Below, in pieces: positions 1 through 8,207 of a DNA stretch of 56,621 nucleotides. The stretch's first letter is position 1; each line of letters opens with the position of its first letter. Below the pieces are notes generated by a model. It was not told where the DNA came from. It made no database searches and was given only the letters and a program-made list of their open reading frames with translations. The stretch is from Candidatus Fermentithermobacillaceae bacterium (GTDB taxonomy: Bacteria; Bacillota; Sulfobacillia; Fermentithermobacillales; Fermentithermobacillaceae), in NCBI GenBank assembly GCA_018052455.1, contig JAGPNE010000005.1, positions 1 through 56,621 of the forward strand. Direction: 5' to 3'. The position numbers and the translations under genes are program-made.

Positions 1-299
1 CATGTTGAGATGGTTGTTTCATTGTCCCACAAAAAAGCAGACACACATATCAACATAGATGTGGAATTTGGTGACGGGAAGGGACAGATTCCTATTGGTA
101 CAATAGCGAGAAAAGCTGAGGAATATAGCCATAGAATACAAATATAGATTCAAAGTTCATGCTTATCTATATAGGAGAGGTAGAAGAAATTTGTAATTAC
201 CCAATGTACGATGTTCTTAATGCTGTGGAGGAATTGAAGCAGGTGCGAAGACATCCAACACATGAAAAGATGGAAGAAATCAAGGATTTGTTGAAATAG
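1..299 (+). pseudogene. Decayed C-terminal tail of a clostridial RlmD/RumA-type 23S rRNA m5U methyltransferase
   Basis: Frame 1 from base 1 reads an uninterrupted tail up to TAG at 145-147, including VVSLSHKKADTHINIDVEFG. Homology then resumes in frame 2 near 151 (FKVHAYL) and in frame 3 from about 162 (YIGEVEE, PMYDVLNAVEELK, RRHPTHEKMEEIKDLLK), stopping at TAG 297-299. From memory of the family, clostridial RlmD enzymes carry a C-terminal extension with just these blocks (LSHKKPDSHI, KYGFKVHTAYIAEVKRDLGL, PMYDAPNAVEELK, HPTPEKVEAIKDAL). The block between the VEFG stretch and FKVH is largely missing here and the frame changes twice, so this tail is no longer translated as one chain. The 5' part lies outside the window. 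Because this domain also circulates on mobile elements, it may mark an old integration edge rather than the chromosomal gene. Confidence 0.6.
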
Positions 300-369
300 T
301 TTGAAGTTATATATTAAATAGTAAAACTGGGAGAAATGCAATTGTTTTATCGAAGGGAGGGTTTATGTT

Positions 370-2769
370 ATGAGCAAAAAGAAACATAAGAAGCAAAGAC
401 TAGTTAAAGCTGATGATTACTATAATGATGGGTTATTTGAGCTGGCCCGCTATGGGAAAGTTGTGTCTATGCGTAATCTGAGTACACCAGAACAGCATGC
501 TCAGATTCGTGCGTTTTATAAAGAGGAATACCCTAAGATTAAGGAACGGATAGATGAAAAGGTCAAAAAAATCCGAGAAGAAATATCAGTCTGTGATCCC
601 TTGATGATCCTTAAATTCACTAAAGATATAGCCATGCTGTCCCATATGAATAAATCTTCGGAGCTTGATTACACGAACGAAGAAAATATGACTATCAGAG
701 CTCAGGAATATATACAAAGTATTTTGGTATCAACAGAAAATCATTTTAATGATAAAGAATCAAAAGAAGAACAGGAAAAACGATGCCATTCAATTCTTGC
801 GGACGTAGAAGATTTGTATAAGGAGTTCGTATATTTTTATCATTATTGGTCGGCATATAAAGAAGATTCTGGCGAGATTGCTGATGAGATGATGCACTAC
901 ATTGTAGAATCACAGATGCTTTATCTTGTTAGAGGAAATAGATATCAGGTCTTTGAACTTGAGCCTCTCAAAAAACTTTTGCCTCCGCATAATGAGGTGC
1001 TTGTAGAATTGTTTGGAGTTACGGCTGAACAGATAATTGAAGGGCTTGAAAAGCTTAAATATTCCATGTCACAGGGATTAGCGGATGCCTGGATGGACAT
1101 GGGGAAAAGTTGGGATGAGTTTCGTAAAGTGGTTGACTTAGGGGTCGACCCCGAAGTTGCAATTGAAGACATGAGAGAGGTAATGGCTCCAACAGTCGAA
1201 AAAGTTTTCGGTGAAGCTTTGAATAACATTTCTCATGTAACCGGATGGGATGTAAGACTGACTGATGCTTTGTCTTTAGGTGTTGGGGAATGCAAAGATT
1301 TTTTTGACGGATCGGAGTTTTCGGGCTGGCCAATCATGGAGATACCGACCAAAAAGAAACCATTTATAAAAATAAATGGAATTTCATACGGATTTGATTA
1401 TTATTCATTATTCGATAATATCTACAGAGCCTTACAGAAAGAGATTTTTCGACAGAAACCTGAGTATGTGGATACATGGAACAAACGACAAAACTTAGCT
1501 AGCGAAGATATGGTTAAGGCGCTATTTTTGGACCTGTTGCCTGGAGCAACAGCTCATACAGAGAATTACTATCCTGTAGGCAGCTCCCTAAAACAAATGA
1601 ATGAAAATGACCTGCTTATTACATATAGTAATTACCTATTTATCATCGAAGTAAAGGCAGGTTCCTTCCCTCAAACGCCACCGATTAGTGATTTCGATGC
1701 TCATATAAGAGCATATACAAAGCTTGCGCAAGAAGCTGATTCTCAATGTAGCCGGACTATTAAGTATATGGACGAACATCAGCCAGCTCCGTTCTATTAT
1801 GCCGATAAGCAGAAGAAATTCGAAATCAATAATCTTTCTGAATTCAAGGAAGTTTATTCATTTTCTGTAACTGTAGATAATTTTAACGACTTTGCAGCAA
1901 AGGTTGAGAAGCTGAACTTCATCACGCTTTCAAGTAAAACCATAGTAATTTCGTATGACGATTTGATGGTATACGAGGAATATTTTGATTCTCCCATATA
2001 CTTTCTTCATTTCCTGAAGCAACGGAAGAGTGCTATAGATATCCCTCAGATTGCATTGAATGATGAGCTTGATCATTTGGGTATGTATCTTAGCCACAAT
2101 ATGTACTCGATAACGGCTTCCGAATTTCCAGAAGAGCACATGGTTAATTGGCATGGCTTCAGGCAAGATTTGGACAACTATTTCTGCAGATTGTATCTGT
2201 CGGAATTAAAACCAACAAAGCCCAAGCAGGACATACCTAATGAAATAACAGAGATAATTCAGCTGTTAGATCGAGGGACAGCTGAAAATAGAATAGATGT
2301 GGCCCATTTTCTCTTAAACTTGTCCGCAGAAGCTAAAGATGATTTTTGTAGGGCAATTCATCATGCATTGCGAAGGCAACCTGAAATTGGAAGAATGGTT
2401 GTAATGTTTGCCTTTGGTGAAGTAAAATATTGTTTGTTCGTTAAGATTCCTGGTATTAAGGTCATGAACAAACAGGAGCGAGAGGATTACGTATTGTCTG
2501 CCACTCTTAATGATGAATCAATGCCAATCATGTGGATTGACATTGACTATGATAAGGATGGCAAGTTGATGGATGTGAAGGGGAAACAATGCAGTTATAG
2601 CGATATACCCATCGGTGAGATTGATAGACTAAAAGAATTGAGCATCGAATATGCAAAAAGTAGGATTGAAAGCTTTCAACGTCAATTTCACAGAAAAGTC
2701 GGTAGAAATGAGCCTTGCCCATGTGGTAGTGGTAAAAAATATAAGAAGTGTTGTATACAATATCAATAG
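370..2769 (+). CDS. PD-(D/E)xK nuclease-like protein with C-terminal SEC-C zinc motif
   Basis: This is a 799-residue soluble protein. Its last 20 residues form a SEC-C zinc motif (CPCGSGKKYKKCC), the metal-binding tail known from SecA and from many accessory-region proteins. Around residues 400-430, the pattern ENDLLITY...FIIEVKAG gives an Asp (about 414), Glu427-x-Lys429 arrangement typical of the PD-(D/E)xK nuclease fold. The N-terminal 350 residues are helical and charged, and I do not recognise them. The ATG is preceded by GGGAGG at 355-360, nine bases away. The next gene starts at its stop codon, so the two are probably co-translated. The region is visibly AT-richer than the chromosome beyond 10 kb, which suggests transfer. 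A role in phage or plasmid defence is inference from the domain pairing and context. No catalytic assay can be deduced. Confidence 0.7.
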   Translation: MSKKKHKKQRLVKADDYYNDGLFELARYGKVVSMRNLSTPEQHAQIRAFYKEEYPKIKERIDEKVKKIREEISVCDPLMILKFTKDIAMLSHMNKSSELDYTNEENMTIRAQEYIQSILVSTENHFNDKESKEEQEKRCHSILADVEDLYKEFVYFYHYWSAYKEDSGEIADEMMHYIVESQMLYLVRGNRYQVFELEPLKKLLPPHNEVLVELFGVTAEQIIEGLEKLKYSMSQGLADAWMDMGKSWDEFRKVVDLGVDPEVAIEDMREVMAPTVEKVFGEALNNISHVTGWDVRLTDALSLGVGECKDFFDGSEFSGWPIMEIPTKKKPFIKINGISYGFDYYSLFDNIYRALQKEIFRQKPEYVDTWNKRQNLASEDMVKALFLDLLPGATAHTENYYPVGSSLKQMNENDLLITYSNYLFIIEVKAGSFPQTPPISDFDAHIRAYTKLAQEADSQCSRTIKYMDEHQPAPFYYADKQKKFEINNLSEFKEVYSFSVTVDNFNDFAAKVEKLNFITLSSKTIVISYDDLMVYEEYFDSPIYFLHFLKQRKSAIDIPQIALNDELDHLGMYLSHNMYSITASEFPEEHMVNWHGFRQDLDNYFCRLYLSELKPTKPKQDIPNEITEIIQLLDRGTAENRIDVAHFLLNLSAEAKDDFCRAIHHALRRQPEIGRMVVMFAFGEVKYCLFVKIPGIKVMNKQEREDYVLSATLNDESMPIMWIDIDYDKDGKLMDVKGKQCSYSDIPIGEIDRLKELSIEYAKSRIESFQRQFHRKVGRNEPCPCGSGKKYKKCCIQYQ

Positions 2770-4023
2770 TTGAGGTGTAAGGATGAAAAAAAGACTGTAT
2801 TAGATGAAATAATAAATTATTATATAGAATCCCATGATTTCAATGGATTGCCGGTTTATAATATGGAACATTATGATTGTAATATTTTGTGTGAATTGAT
2901 TGATGAAGGACTTATAGAAGTACTTTCGGAAAGAGAAGTCATAAATCCACATATAAAAGGTTTTGATTTTACTATTCCTATAAATCAACAGAAAGAAAAC
3001 ATATCCAAGAAGACAAACTATTCAGTGCTTTACCCAACGAGAAAGGCACTTGAATCTATTCCTTTAGATTACACAAAGCCATATTCAGTATTGATGCAGA
3101 AGGGCGAAAAACAATTCAAAATTATATTTTTCAATATTGAAATATTAGAAAGATATGTTAACAATCCAAAGTTTGTAATAATGGATTGTGGGTATCGTGG
3201 CAATATTTATGTGAAGGATGAATATATAGATGATAAAACTATTGATAATGAATATATTAAGAACTATGGGATGGCTTATATAGATGGCAAACATTTGGAA
3301 CGTGCCGTGGGTGTTTTCGTTTGCGATTTGGCAAAGCTATCTTCACAGAAACAGATGCTGTGGAAAGGATTTGAACTTCCACATCAGAAAATATGCAAGA
3401 TAAATAGTGGATTTGTTGATAATCTAATAAATGGTAACTGGGTCAATGAAATATGGATTTTTCACGCTCTAATTGAAGAAATGATAGTTATAAATGAACA
3501 GTGTGAAAGTATAGGAATCCCCAAGCTATTTAATCGAACTTTTGGAACAGGTTTTTCTGAGATGCCAGAGGGATTTCGGAATATACTTATGCCAACACTG
3601 AAAAATTATTATGACTTTGTTCTTGTGCTTGAAAAGGTCATTGTACATAATATTTCTTATAAAACCTTTCAAAAAAATGCACCATGTATGCAAAGCATTG
3701 ACCGCAAAGATGAATCGGGCAAAAATAAAGGAAGCCTTTTGATGCTTGATGAATGGCTTAATAAAAACATCCAAACTCAGGAAAATCTTACAGATTTAAT
3801 AGTTGAACCGCTAAGAAACATAAGAAAAATTCGTCAAAAACCAGCACATGAGTTAATTTCAAACGAATATGATGTGACACTACATCAGAAGCAATTTGAT
3901 TTAGTAAATGATACCTACACAGCAATCAGAGCCTTAAGGTTATTTTTTACTAATCATCCTTTAGCAAAAGAAGTGAAAGTTCCTGAACACTTGGTTTCTG
4001 GAAACGGTATTGTCAATCATTAG
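2770..4023 (+). CDS. Unknown protein with C-terminal HEPN-like Rx4H motif, partner of the nuclease-like gene
   Basis: This 417-residue protein is not recognised as a named family. Residues 10-60 look like a small helical, winged-helix-like segment. Near the C-terminus, RQKPAH (Arg355, His360) matches the Rx4-6H signature of HEPN ribonucleases and sits between predicted helices, as in that fold. The frame can only begin at TTG 2770, directly after the upstream TAG and without a ribosome site. However, a good ATG (2783) with GAGG seven bases upstream lies one base out of frame, just before a run of seven A residues (2786-2792). One extra A would join it perfectly to this frame. It may therefore be phase-variable, use transcript slippage, or contain a sequencing error. 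It forms an AT-rich operon with the preceding PD-(D/E)xK/SEC-C gene. The HEPN reading is a motif-level inference. Confidence 0.6.
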   Translation: MRCKDEKKTVLDEIINYYIESHDFNGLPVYNMEHYDCNILCELIDEGLIEVLSEREVINPHIKGFDFTIPINQQKENISKKTNYSVLYPTRKALESIPLDYTKPYSVLMQKGEKQFKIIFFNIEILERYVNNPKFVIMDCGYRGNIYVKDEYIDDKTIDNEYIKNYGMAYIDGKHLERAVGVFVCDLAKLSSQKQMLWKGFELPHQKICKINSGFVDNLINGNWVNEIWIFHALIEEMIVINEQCESIGIPKLFNRTFGTGFSEMPEGFRNILMPTLKNYYDFVLVLEKVIVHNISYKTFQKNAPCMQSIDRKDESGKNKGSLLMLDEWLNKNIQTQENLTDLIVEPLRNIRKIRQKPAHELISNEYDVTLHQKQFDLVNDTYTAIRALRLFFTNHPLAKEVKVPEHLVSGNGIVNH

Positions 4024-4114
4024 AGATTCATCTTGGTTGACTTTGTGTAAAAACAAAGAATAGTTTTCTTAGATATGTGTTGGTGTGTCAATAGACATTC
4101 TAAAGTTCCCACTT

Positions 4115-4169
4115 GGGCATGCGAACATCCTCCAGTCCTTTTAGAGTCCAAGATTTTGTCCGCATGCCC
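4115..4169. repeat. Long inverted repeat (hairpin) downstream of the AT-rich cassette
   Basis: GGGCATGCGAACA (4115-4127) pairs with TGTCCGCATGCCC (4157-4169) in 12 of 13 positions, with a 29-nt loop. No T-run follows either arm, so it is not a classical terminator. The rest of 4024-4378 contains no supported gene. It could be an element end, an ncRNA hairpin or a remnant. Confidence 0.55.
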
Positions 4170-4378
4170 GTTAGCGAATAAAACGCAAGTATTTAGCTGG
4201 ACTAATTTGCTAACTGGACAGATGTAGGGACAAACAAGCTGAGGTCCTCTAGTACGGGCTAGTTCTCGCAATGGTTCGGAGCGTGGAGGGCGTTTTTGTT
4301 CTAGGAAGAATATGCTACTCTTAGACTAATGAATTTTACTACTATAGGAGAAACACTTTATAGTGGGAGGTGAAGGGT

Positions 4379-4696
4379 TTGTTATTAGTCGTCGCAGCAG
4401 GACTATTTGCGGTCTATCTTTGGTATAAACGAGTTTTTGTGAATTGGAACAGCCAGGTTTTAACGTATGCTCTAGTAGGTCTCGGTTCTGTGTTTCTGTC
4501 CTTTCCGATTATTCTTTCATTCTATTTGTCAGACTCTGACTATCGGATGTGGATAATTCAGGGACCCGATCCTTTTGATAAAATGGGCGGTGGCCCATTC
4601 TTAATAAGCAAGGCTATCGGCTGGCTCGTCATTGGTTTTGGTTTAATTATAATTGGTTTGCAGCTAAAGCTATGGGCTGACAAAAAGGACGTTTAA
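4379..4696 (+). CDS. Small three-helix membrane protein
   Basis: This is about 105 residues with three hydrophobic stretches: an N-terminal helix (LLLVVAAGLFAVYLWY), a middle one (LTYALVGLGSVFLSFPIILSF) and a C-terminal one (WLVIGFGLIIIGLQL). A short loop between the last two contains GPDPFDKMGGG. I do not recognise the family. The frame is open from GTG 4370, but GGGAGG (4365-4370) overlaps that codon. TTG 4379 lies eight bases after it and is the better start. It is followed within about 10 bases by the broken RCC1-repeat gene and sits among remnants, so it may be a survivor of a decayed island. Confidence 0.5.
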   Translation: MLLVVAAGLFAVYLWYKRVFVNWNSQVLTYALVGLGSVFLSFPIILSFYLSDSDYRMWIIQGPDPFDKMGGGPFLISKAIGWLVIGFGLIIIGLQLKLWADKKDV

Positions 4697-4706
4697 CCAC
4701 AGGTAG

Positions 4707-5509
4707 TCGTGTTACTTACGGGCAAGCGGCTGGAGTGGGGAGGGAGAACTGGGTATTATTAGCCGCGGTGAAGAACCGGTCAAACGGGCGATTACGTTGC
4801 ATAGATCTAGCGCTTATGTGACGGAAGACAGTAAGCTGTGGGTGATGGGTGACGGGCATGACTTTGTAGTTTTTCCTGCAGCAGTAGAGAGCAATCTCGG
4901 CAATCACCGCAGATATGTTCTCAAGACGGAAGTCATGAGCGATGTCAGTAGAATAGCCGCAGGCAGGGCCCACGTACTCATATTGAAGAATGACGGAGAG
5001 TTATTGGGCTTTGGTGATAACACCTTCGGCCAACTGGGTAGTGAATACTTGGCGCGGTTGGAGGTAATTGCTCAAGGTGTAGTTGATATGTTTGCCGGTG
5101 AGGATCGTTCATACTATCTGACGCAGGACGGACAGCTCTTGGCCTGTGGTGCCAACGGTTGGGGAGAGTTGGGTTTTGGCGAATGGGGGATTATCAGCTT
5201 CAAGGGCTCCAATCACCGACCTATAGCACACTCCACCCCGCAAAAGATGGCCGATGATGTTCGAAGCGTTTTCGCCGCCCGCAACGTACCCTGATCCTTA
5301 AGAATGATGGTCGACTTTATCAGCTGGGCCTTAACCTGGATGATATCTATGGCAATGGGCAAGAGCTCAGCGCGGAGCCGATATTCATAGCCGATCAAGT
5401 ACAAAAGATGGGAATTGCAACCATTGGCGCAGGTGAACTGGTGTTGGTACTTAAGAATGATAACAGTTTGTACGGCTTCGGTGCCGCCGTCGATGAATTA
5501 GTGCGTTAA
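4707..5509 (+). pseudogene. Broken RCC1-repeat (beta-propeller) protein gene
   Basis: The reading frame from about 4707 to 5294 encodes RCC1-type repeats such as RIAAGRAHVLILKNDGELLG followed by GFGDNTFGQLG, and DMFAGEDRSYYLTQDGQLLA followed by CGANGWGELG. It hits TGA at 5292-5294. The repeat pattern continues in another frame from 5291 (LILKNDGRLYQLGLNLDDIYGNG, then VLVLKNDNSLYGFG) to TAA 5507-5509, so a one-base shift near 5270-5290 has broken the gene. The 5' end is also missing, because the first repeats begin without a start or signal peptide and a stop lies at 4704. RCC1 repeats usually form seven-bladed propellers, and only about five blades remain. Bacterial members are often secreted or surface proteins; this one is probably dead. 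Confidence 0.7.
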
Positions 5510-5642
5510 CCTCGCTAATATAGAGGACGGAAAGGGAGTCTTTCCCAATAGTTAGCAACTAATAGTTTGGTTACCATTGCTAATGTGCCGACGGACAGTG
5601 ATTTTGTCAGTATAAACTAGGCTAGATTAGACTGAGAAACGG

Positions 5643-6091
5643 TCACCTTCTTTTTGTGAAGGATATAATCGTCAATCTTCCCTGTAGCTTAGGGGCTTTT
5701 TCTCGGCCTCCAATTCCTCTTTTCAAAGCACTCCCTACTGGGTAATCATCTTTAGAGGGTATCTCAAACTCAACCAGGAGTTGTCTGGGTTAGGTTTTCG
5801 GTTTACTGGTTGCTTCTCTGCTGCCTCGAGTTCTATTTCTGGTTTGGGGGCAGGCTTAAATTCACAAAGGCCATATCTTTTCCCCCGATACATTGCATCT
5901 ATTTAGTCACCTAGATGTCTTAGCACCTGAACCACAGCTTTAGATGGCAGCACGGTATTACGACAGGTGCTATTGGGGCTATCTACACGAGGGGAAGTTT
6001 TGGTGTCAGCGACAGAATAACATGGAAGATAGAAACGTTTATTAGCCTGCTGAGATACAATACTAAGAACTGCTCGGAAATTACCCCGCAA
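5643..6091 (-). pseudogene. Decayed minus-strand ORF, probably the C-terminal end of a transposase
   Basis: On the minus strand a coding-like frame runs through SKAVVQVLRHLGD, one TAA at 5903-5905, then in the same frame MYRGKRYGLCEFKPAPKPE and NRKPNPDNSW. A shift near 5780 leads into VEFEIPSKDDYPVGSALKRG and ends at TGA 5643-5645. The MYRGKRY and KPNPDNSW pattern resembles C-terminal tails of integrase-core (DDE) transposases, but this is recollection, not a match I could test. One stop and one frameshift make it non-functional. No terminal inverted repeats were found around it. The neighbouring broken RCC1 gene supports a graveyard region. Confidence 0.35.
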
Positions 6092-6650
6092 ATCCCTAAG
6101 TCAAATAAGCAATTTTCCACCATATAAAAAACCTCACCCTGGTCCCCAATTTCTCGGCAACCTGGTGAATTCTACCACCAGCTGCAATTTTGCAAACCAC
6201 ATTGCCCTGTTTTGCAGATGTGGACCTATACGGAAAATCCTTTCCGGTACAGGTTCATCCTAAACTATCCCTGAAAATACTAAGATATTTTGTCTGCAAA
6301 TGAAACTTGTACGCTTGGGGAAAACGATTCTGAAAAAGCTCTTGGGAGTTGCGACGGGTATGTAGAAATCTTTCATGAGGTGCAGTGTATCTGCGGCAAG
6401 GAGCCTTACCATGCATGTTTTTCCCTAAAATAGCAGCGTTCAAGGCTCCTTGCCTTCTTTTTAACCTAAAAACCTACAAGAATTTTAGTCATACTGCCTT
6501 TTCCCTATACCAGGAACCTACAAAACTCTTTACTCGCGCCATCAAATCAGGCGCTTCAAAATGAGCGCTCCCGAACACTAAAGGTGAGAAGATAGCTCGA
6601 ACCCTTCGAAACATAAACTATCGAAGGCCGGCCGTACGTTTCTTTCCAAT
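6092..6650. other. Non-coding stretch between remnants and the radical SAM cassette
   Basis: I see no supported gene here. The stretch holds a long perfect hairpin (6395-6454, listed separately), a small hairpin at about 6229-6250 (CGGAAA/TTTCCG) and CCTTCGA/TCGAAGG (6603-6609 and 6621-6627) just after the minus-strand trio. The last could act as a weak transcript end for the trio. Confidence 0.4.
6395..6462 (+). terminator. Perfect 13-bp inverted repeat followed by T-rich tract
   Basis: GGCAAGGAGCCTT (6395-6407) and AAGGCTCCTTGCC (6442-6454) are exact inverse copies around a 34-nt loop, followed by TTCTTTTT. It would terminate plus-strand transcripts, but no intact plus-strand gene lies directly upstream. 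It may belong to the decayed element. Confidence 0.4.
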
Positions 6651-8156
6651 CTACTCAGGCTTGCGCTCAACGAACCCGGCTTCTTTTCCAACCTCGTCGA
6701 CAATCGTGTCTTGGATAGCGTCTTTGATTTGGCTTACGCCGCCTTCTCTTACGGTTGTACGGATCACGCCTTTGGTCAGCGGGTTATTGTTTAACACCTT
6801 GCCCACACTGTAATCGCCGATTTCTACTGATGAGCCCTTTGGCATAGGGATTTCACTTTTGATCAGTTCGAGCCTATTGTCTACGTATGAGCTAAATACG
6901 CCTTTTGTAAGTCCCTTGCCCATGGCATCTGCAATGGCTTCTGGTTTTCCGCCTTCGATAGACGCATCAAGACCGCCCTGCAGCCCTTCGTTTAGTATAT
7001 TTGCAGCTGCTGCCTGCCAGGGCTTATCCTCCCCACCAAATTTCTCTTTCAGAACTTCAGTTCCTGCGTTAAGGATACCTTTAGCAAGGTGCTTGGCAGC
7101 ATGTTCTGGGTCGGCCATACCTTCGCCCATGCCGGATGCGATGCTTTTTCCTGCAGTATATGCGAGCTTTATCTGCTCACCTGTGGGCCCTGTCACGGCA
7201 GCTAAGCCTTCTATTGCTATGTCTGCGCCGAACTGAACGCCCTGGGCCGCCTTTTCCGCGATTGCAAAACGGTCGCCCCGAGCCATCTGCTCTTTGTATT
7301 CCGCGATGTTCTTGTCCATTTCTTTCTGAAGCTGTTCGCGCTTCTCCTTGTCGGCCTTCTTCATTTCTGCCTCAATCCTTTTCTTCTCTGCCCGGATTTT
7401 AGCGTTGAGGTCCTTTGATTCTACAGAAGGTCCGATGGAGCCCCGGTCCAAAGGCGTGTAGTCGATGAGCGCGTTGTTTTCAGCAAGGGTTTTTGATAGT
7501 TCTTGCTCCCGCGCAGAGAGCTGTCCGATCCGATCTCTGACAGCGGTGGTGTCGTAGCCGGGTATGTTGTATCCCTTTGCGACCGCCTCAAGCATCGCTT
7601 TTTCTTCTTTTACCGCGATCAGATCGGCTTGACGCTCTTTAACCCAATTGTCTTTCGCTTCGATTTGGGCCTGCTGTACCGCTTTCTCATATTCAACCAT
7701 CTGCTTTTGGTATTCGGCTTGCTCGATCTGGGTCTTCAAGTATTCCATATAGTCGTCGTACTGCTTTTTCAGTTCAGAGTAACCAGGATCGGTTCTATCG
7801 GCTGTTCTCTCAGATTCTTCCCATAGTTTCTTGGTTTCTTCAAGTTCGCGCTGGAGTGTAGTCTGCGCCGTATCAAGAGCGGTCTCTGCCTCCTGATATG
7901 CGCTCTTGACAATTTCCTCTTGCCTTTTGGAGTCTTCAAGGGCTGCAGTAGCGATTTCTCGAGCCATGGTCGATGTGTCTACCATCGTGCCATGAACTTG
8001 TTCCTTCATAAGGAGCTCATTTTCAGCAGAAATCTCGCATGCATTGAACATTCCCAGGAGCGCGGCAAGCAGCAGACCCACGATACCTGAGTCAGTGAGC
8101 ACTATCCCAAATATCTCACTTGAGGAGTTTGTGACATAGTCGACCTTAATTTTCAT
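6651..8156 (-). CDS. VTNSSS-motif protein with membrane segment and long coiled coil; candidate substrate of the adjacent radical SAM enzyme
   Basis: This is a 501-residue protein beginning MKIKVDYVTNSSSEIFGIVL. I recall the N-terminal pattern MKI..D(F/Y)VTNSSS as shared by many otherwise unrelated proteins, which suggests a recognition or leader segment. A hydrophobic helix follows (IVGLLLAALLGMF, about residues 25-37) with the only cysteine, Cys40. Residues about 75-290 are highly charged coiled coil. Residues about 300-430 are Ala/Gly-rich (GEGMADPEHAAKHLAKGI) and the tail is globular. The start is the ATG at 8154-8156: the in-frame ATG 12 bases upstream lies directly on the AAAGG ribosome site. 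It is the last gene of a three-gene minus-strand unit, 51 bases after the radical SAM gene. Substrate status, and a scaffold or effector role, are inference. Confidence 0.7.
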   Translation of the reverse strand: MKIKVDYVTNSSSEIFGIVLTDSGIVGLLLAALLGMFNACEISAENELLMKEQVHGTMVDTSTMAREIATAALEDSKRQEEIVKSAYQEAETALDTAQTTLQRELEETKKLWEESERTADRTDPGYSELKKQYDDYMEYLKTQIEQAEYQKQMVEYEKAVQQAQIEAKDNWVKERQADLIAVKEEKAMLEAVAKGYNIPGYDTTAVRDRIGQLSAREQELSKTLAENNALIDYTPLDRGSIGPSVESKDLNAKIRAEKKRIEAEMKKADKEKREQLQKEMDKNIAEYKEQMARGDRFAIAEKAAQGVQFGADIAIEGLAAVTGPTGEQIKLAYTAGKSIASGMGEGMADPEHAAKHLAKGILNAGTEVLKEKFGGEDKPWQAAAANILNEGLQGGLDASIEGGKPEAIADAMGKGLTKGVFSSYVDNRLELIKSEIPMPKGSSVEIGDYSVGKVLNNNPLTKGVIRTTVREGGVSQIKDAIQDTIVDEVGKEAGFVERKPE

Positions 8157-8207
8157 TGGTACCGCCATCCTTTCGCAAAATTCACGAATTTCCCACCTGA
8201 TTTCAAA

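Noticed and set aside
4225..4265. Reverse complement contains GTACTAGAGGACC, 12 of 13 identical to the sarcin-ricin core of 23S rRNA
   Set aside because: The flanking bases do not align with 23S rRNA over any useful length; a short chance match or an unrecognisable remnant.
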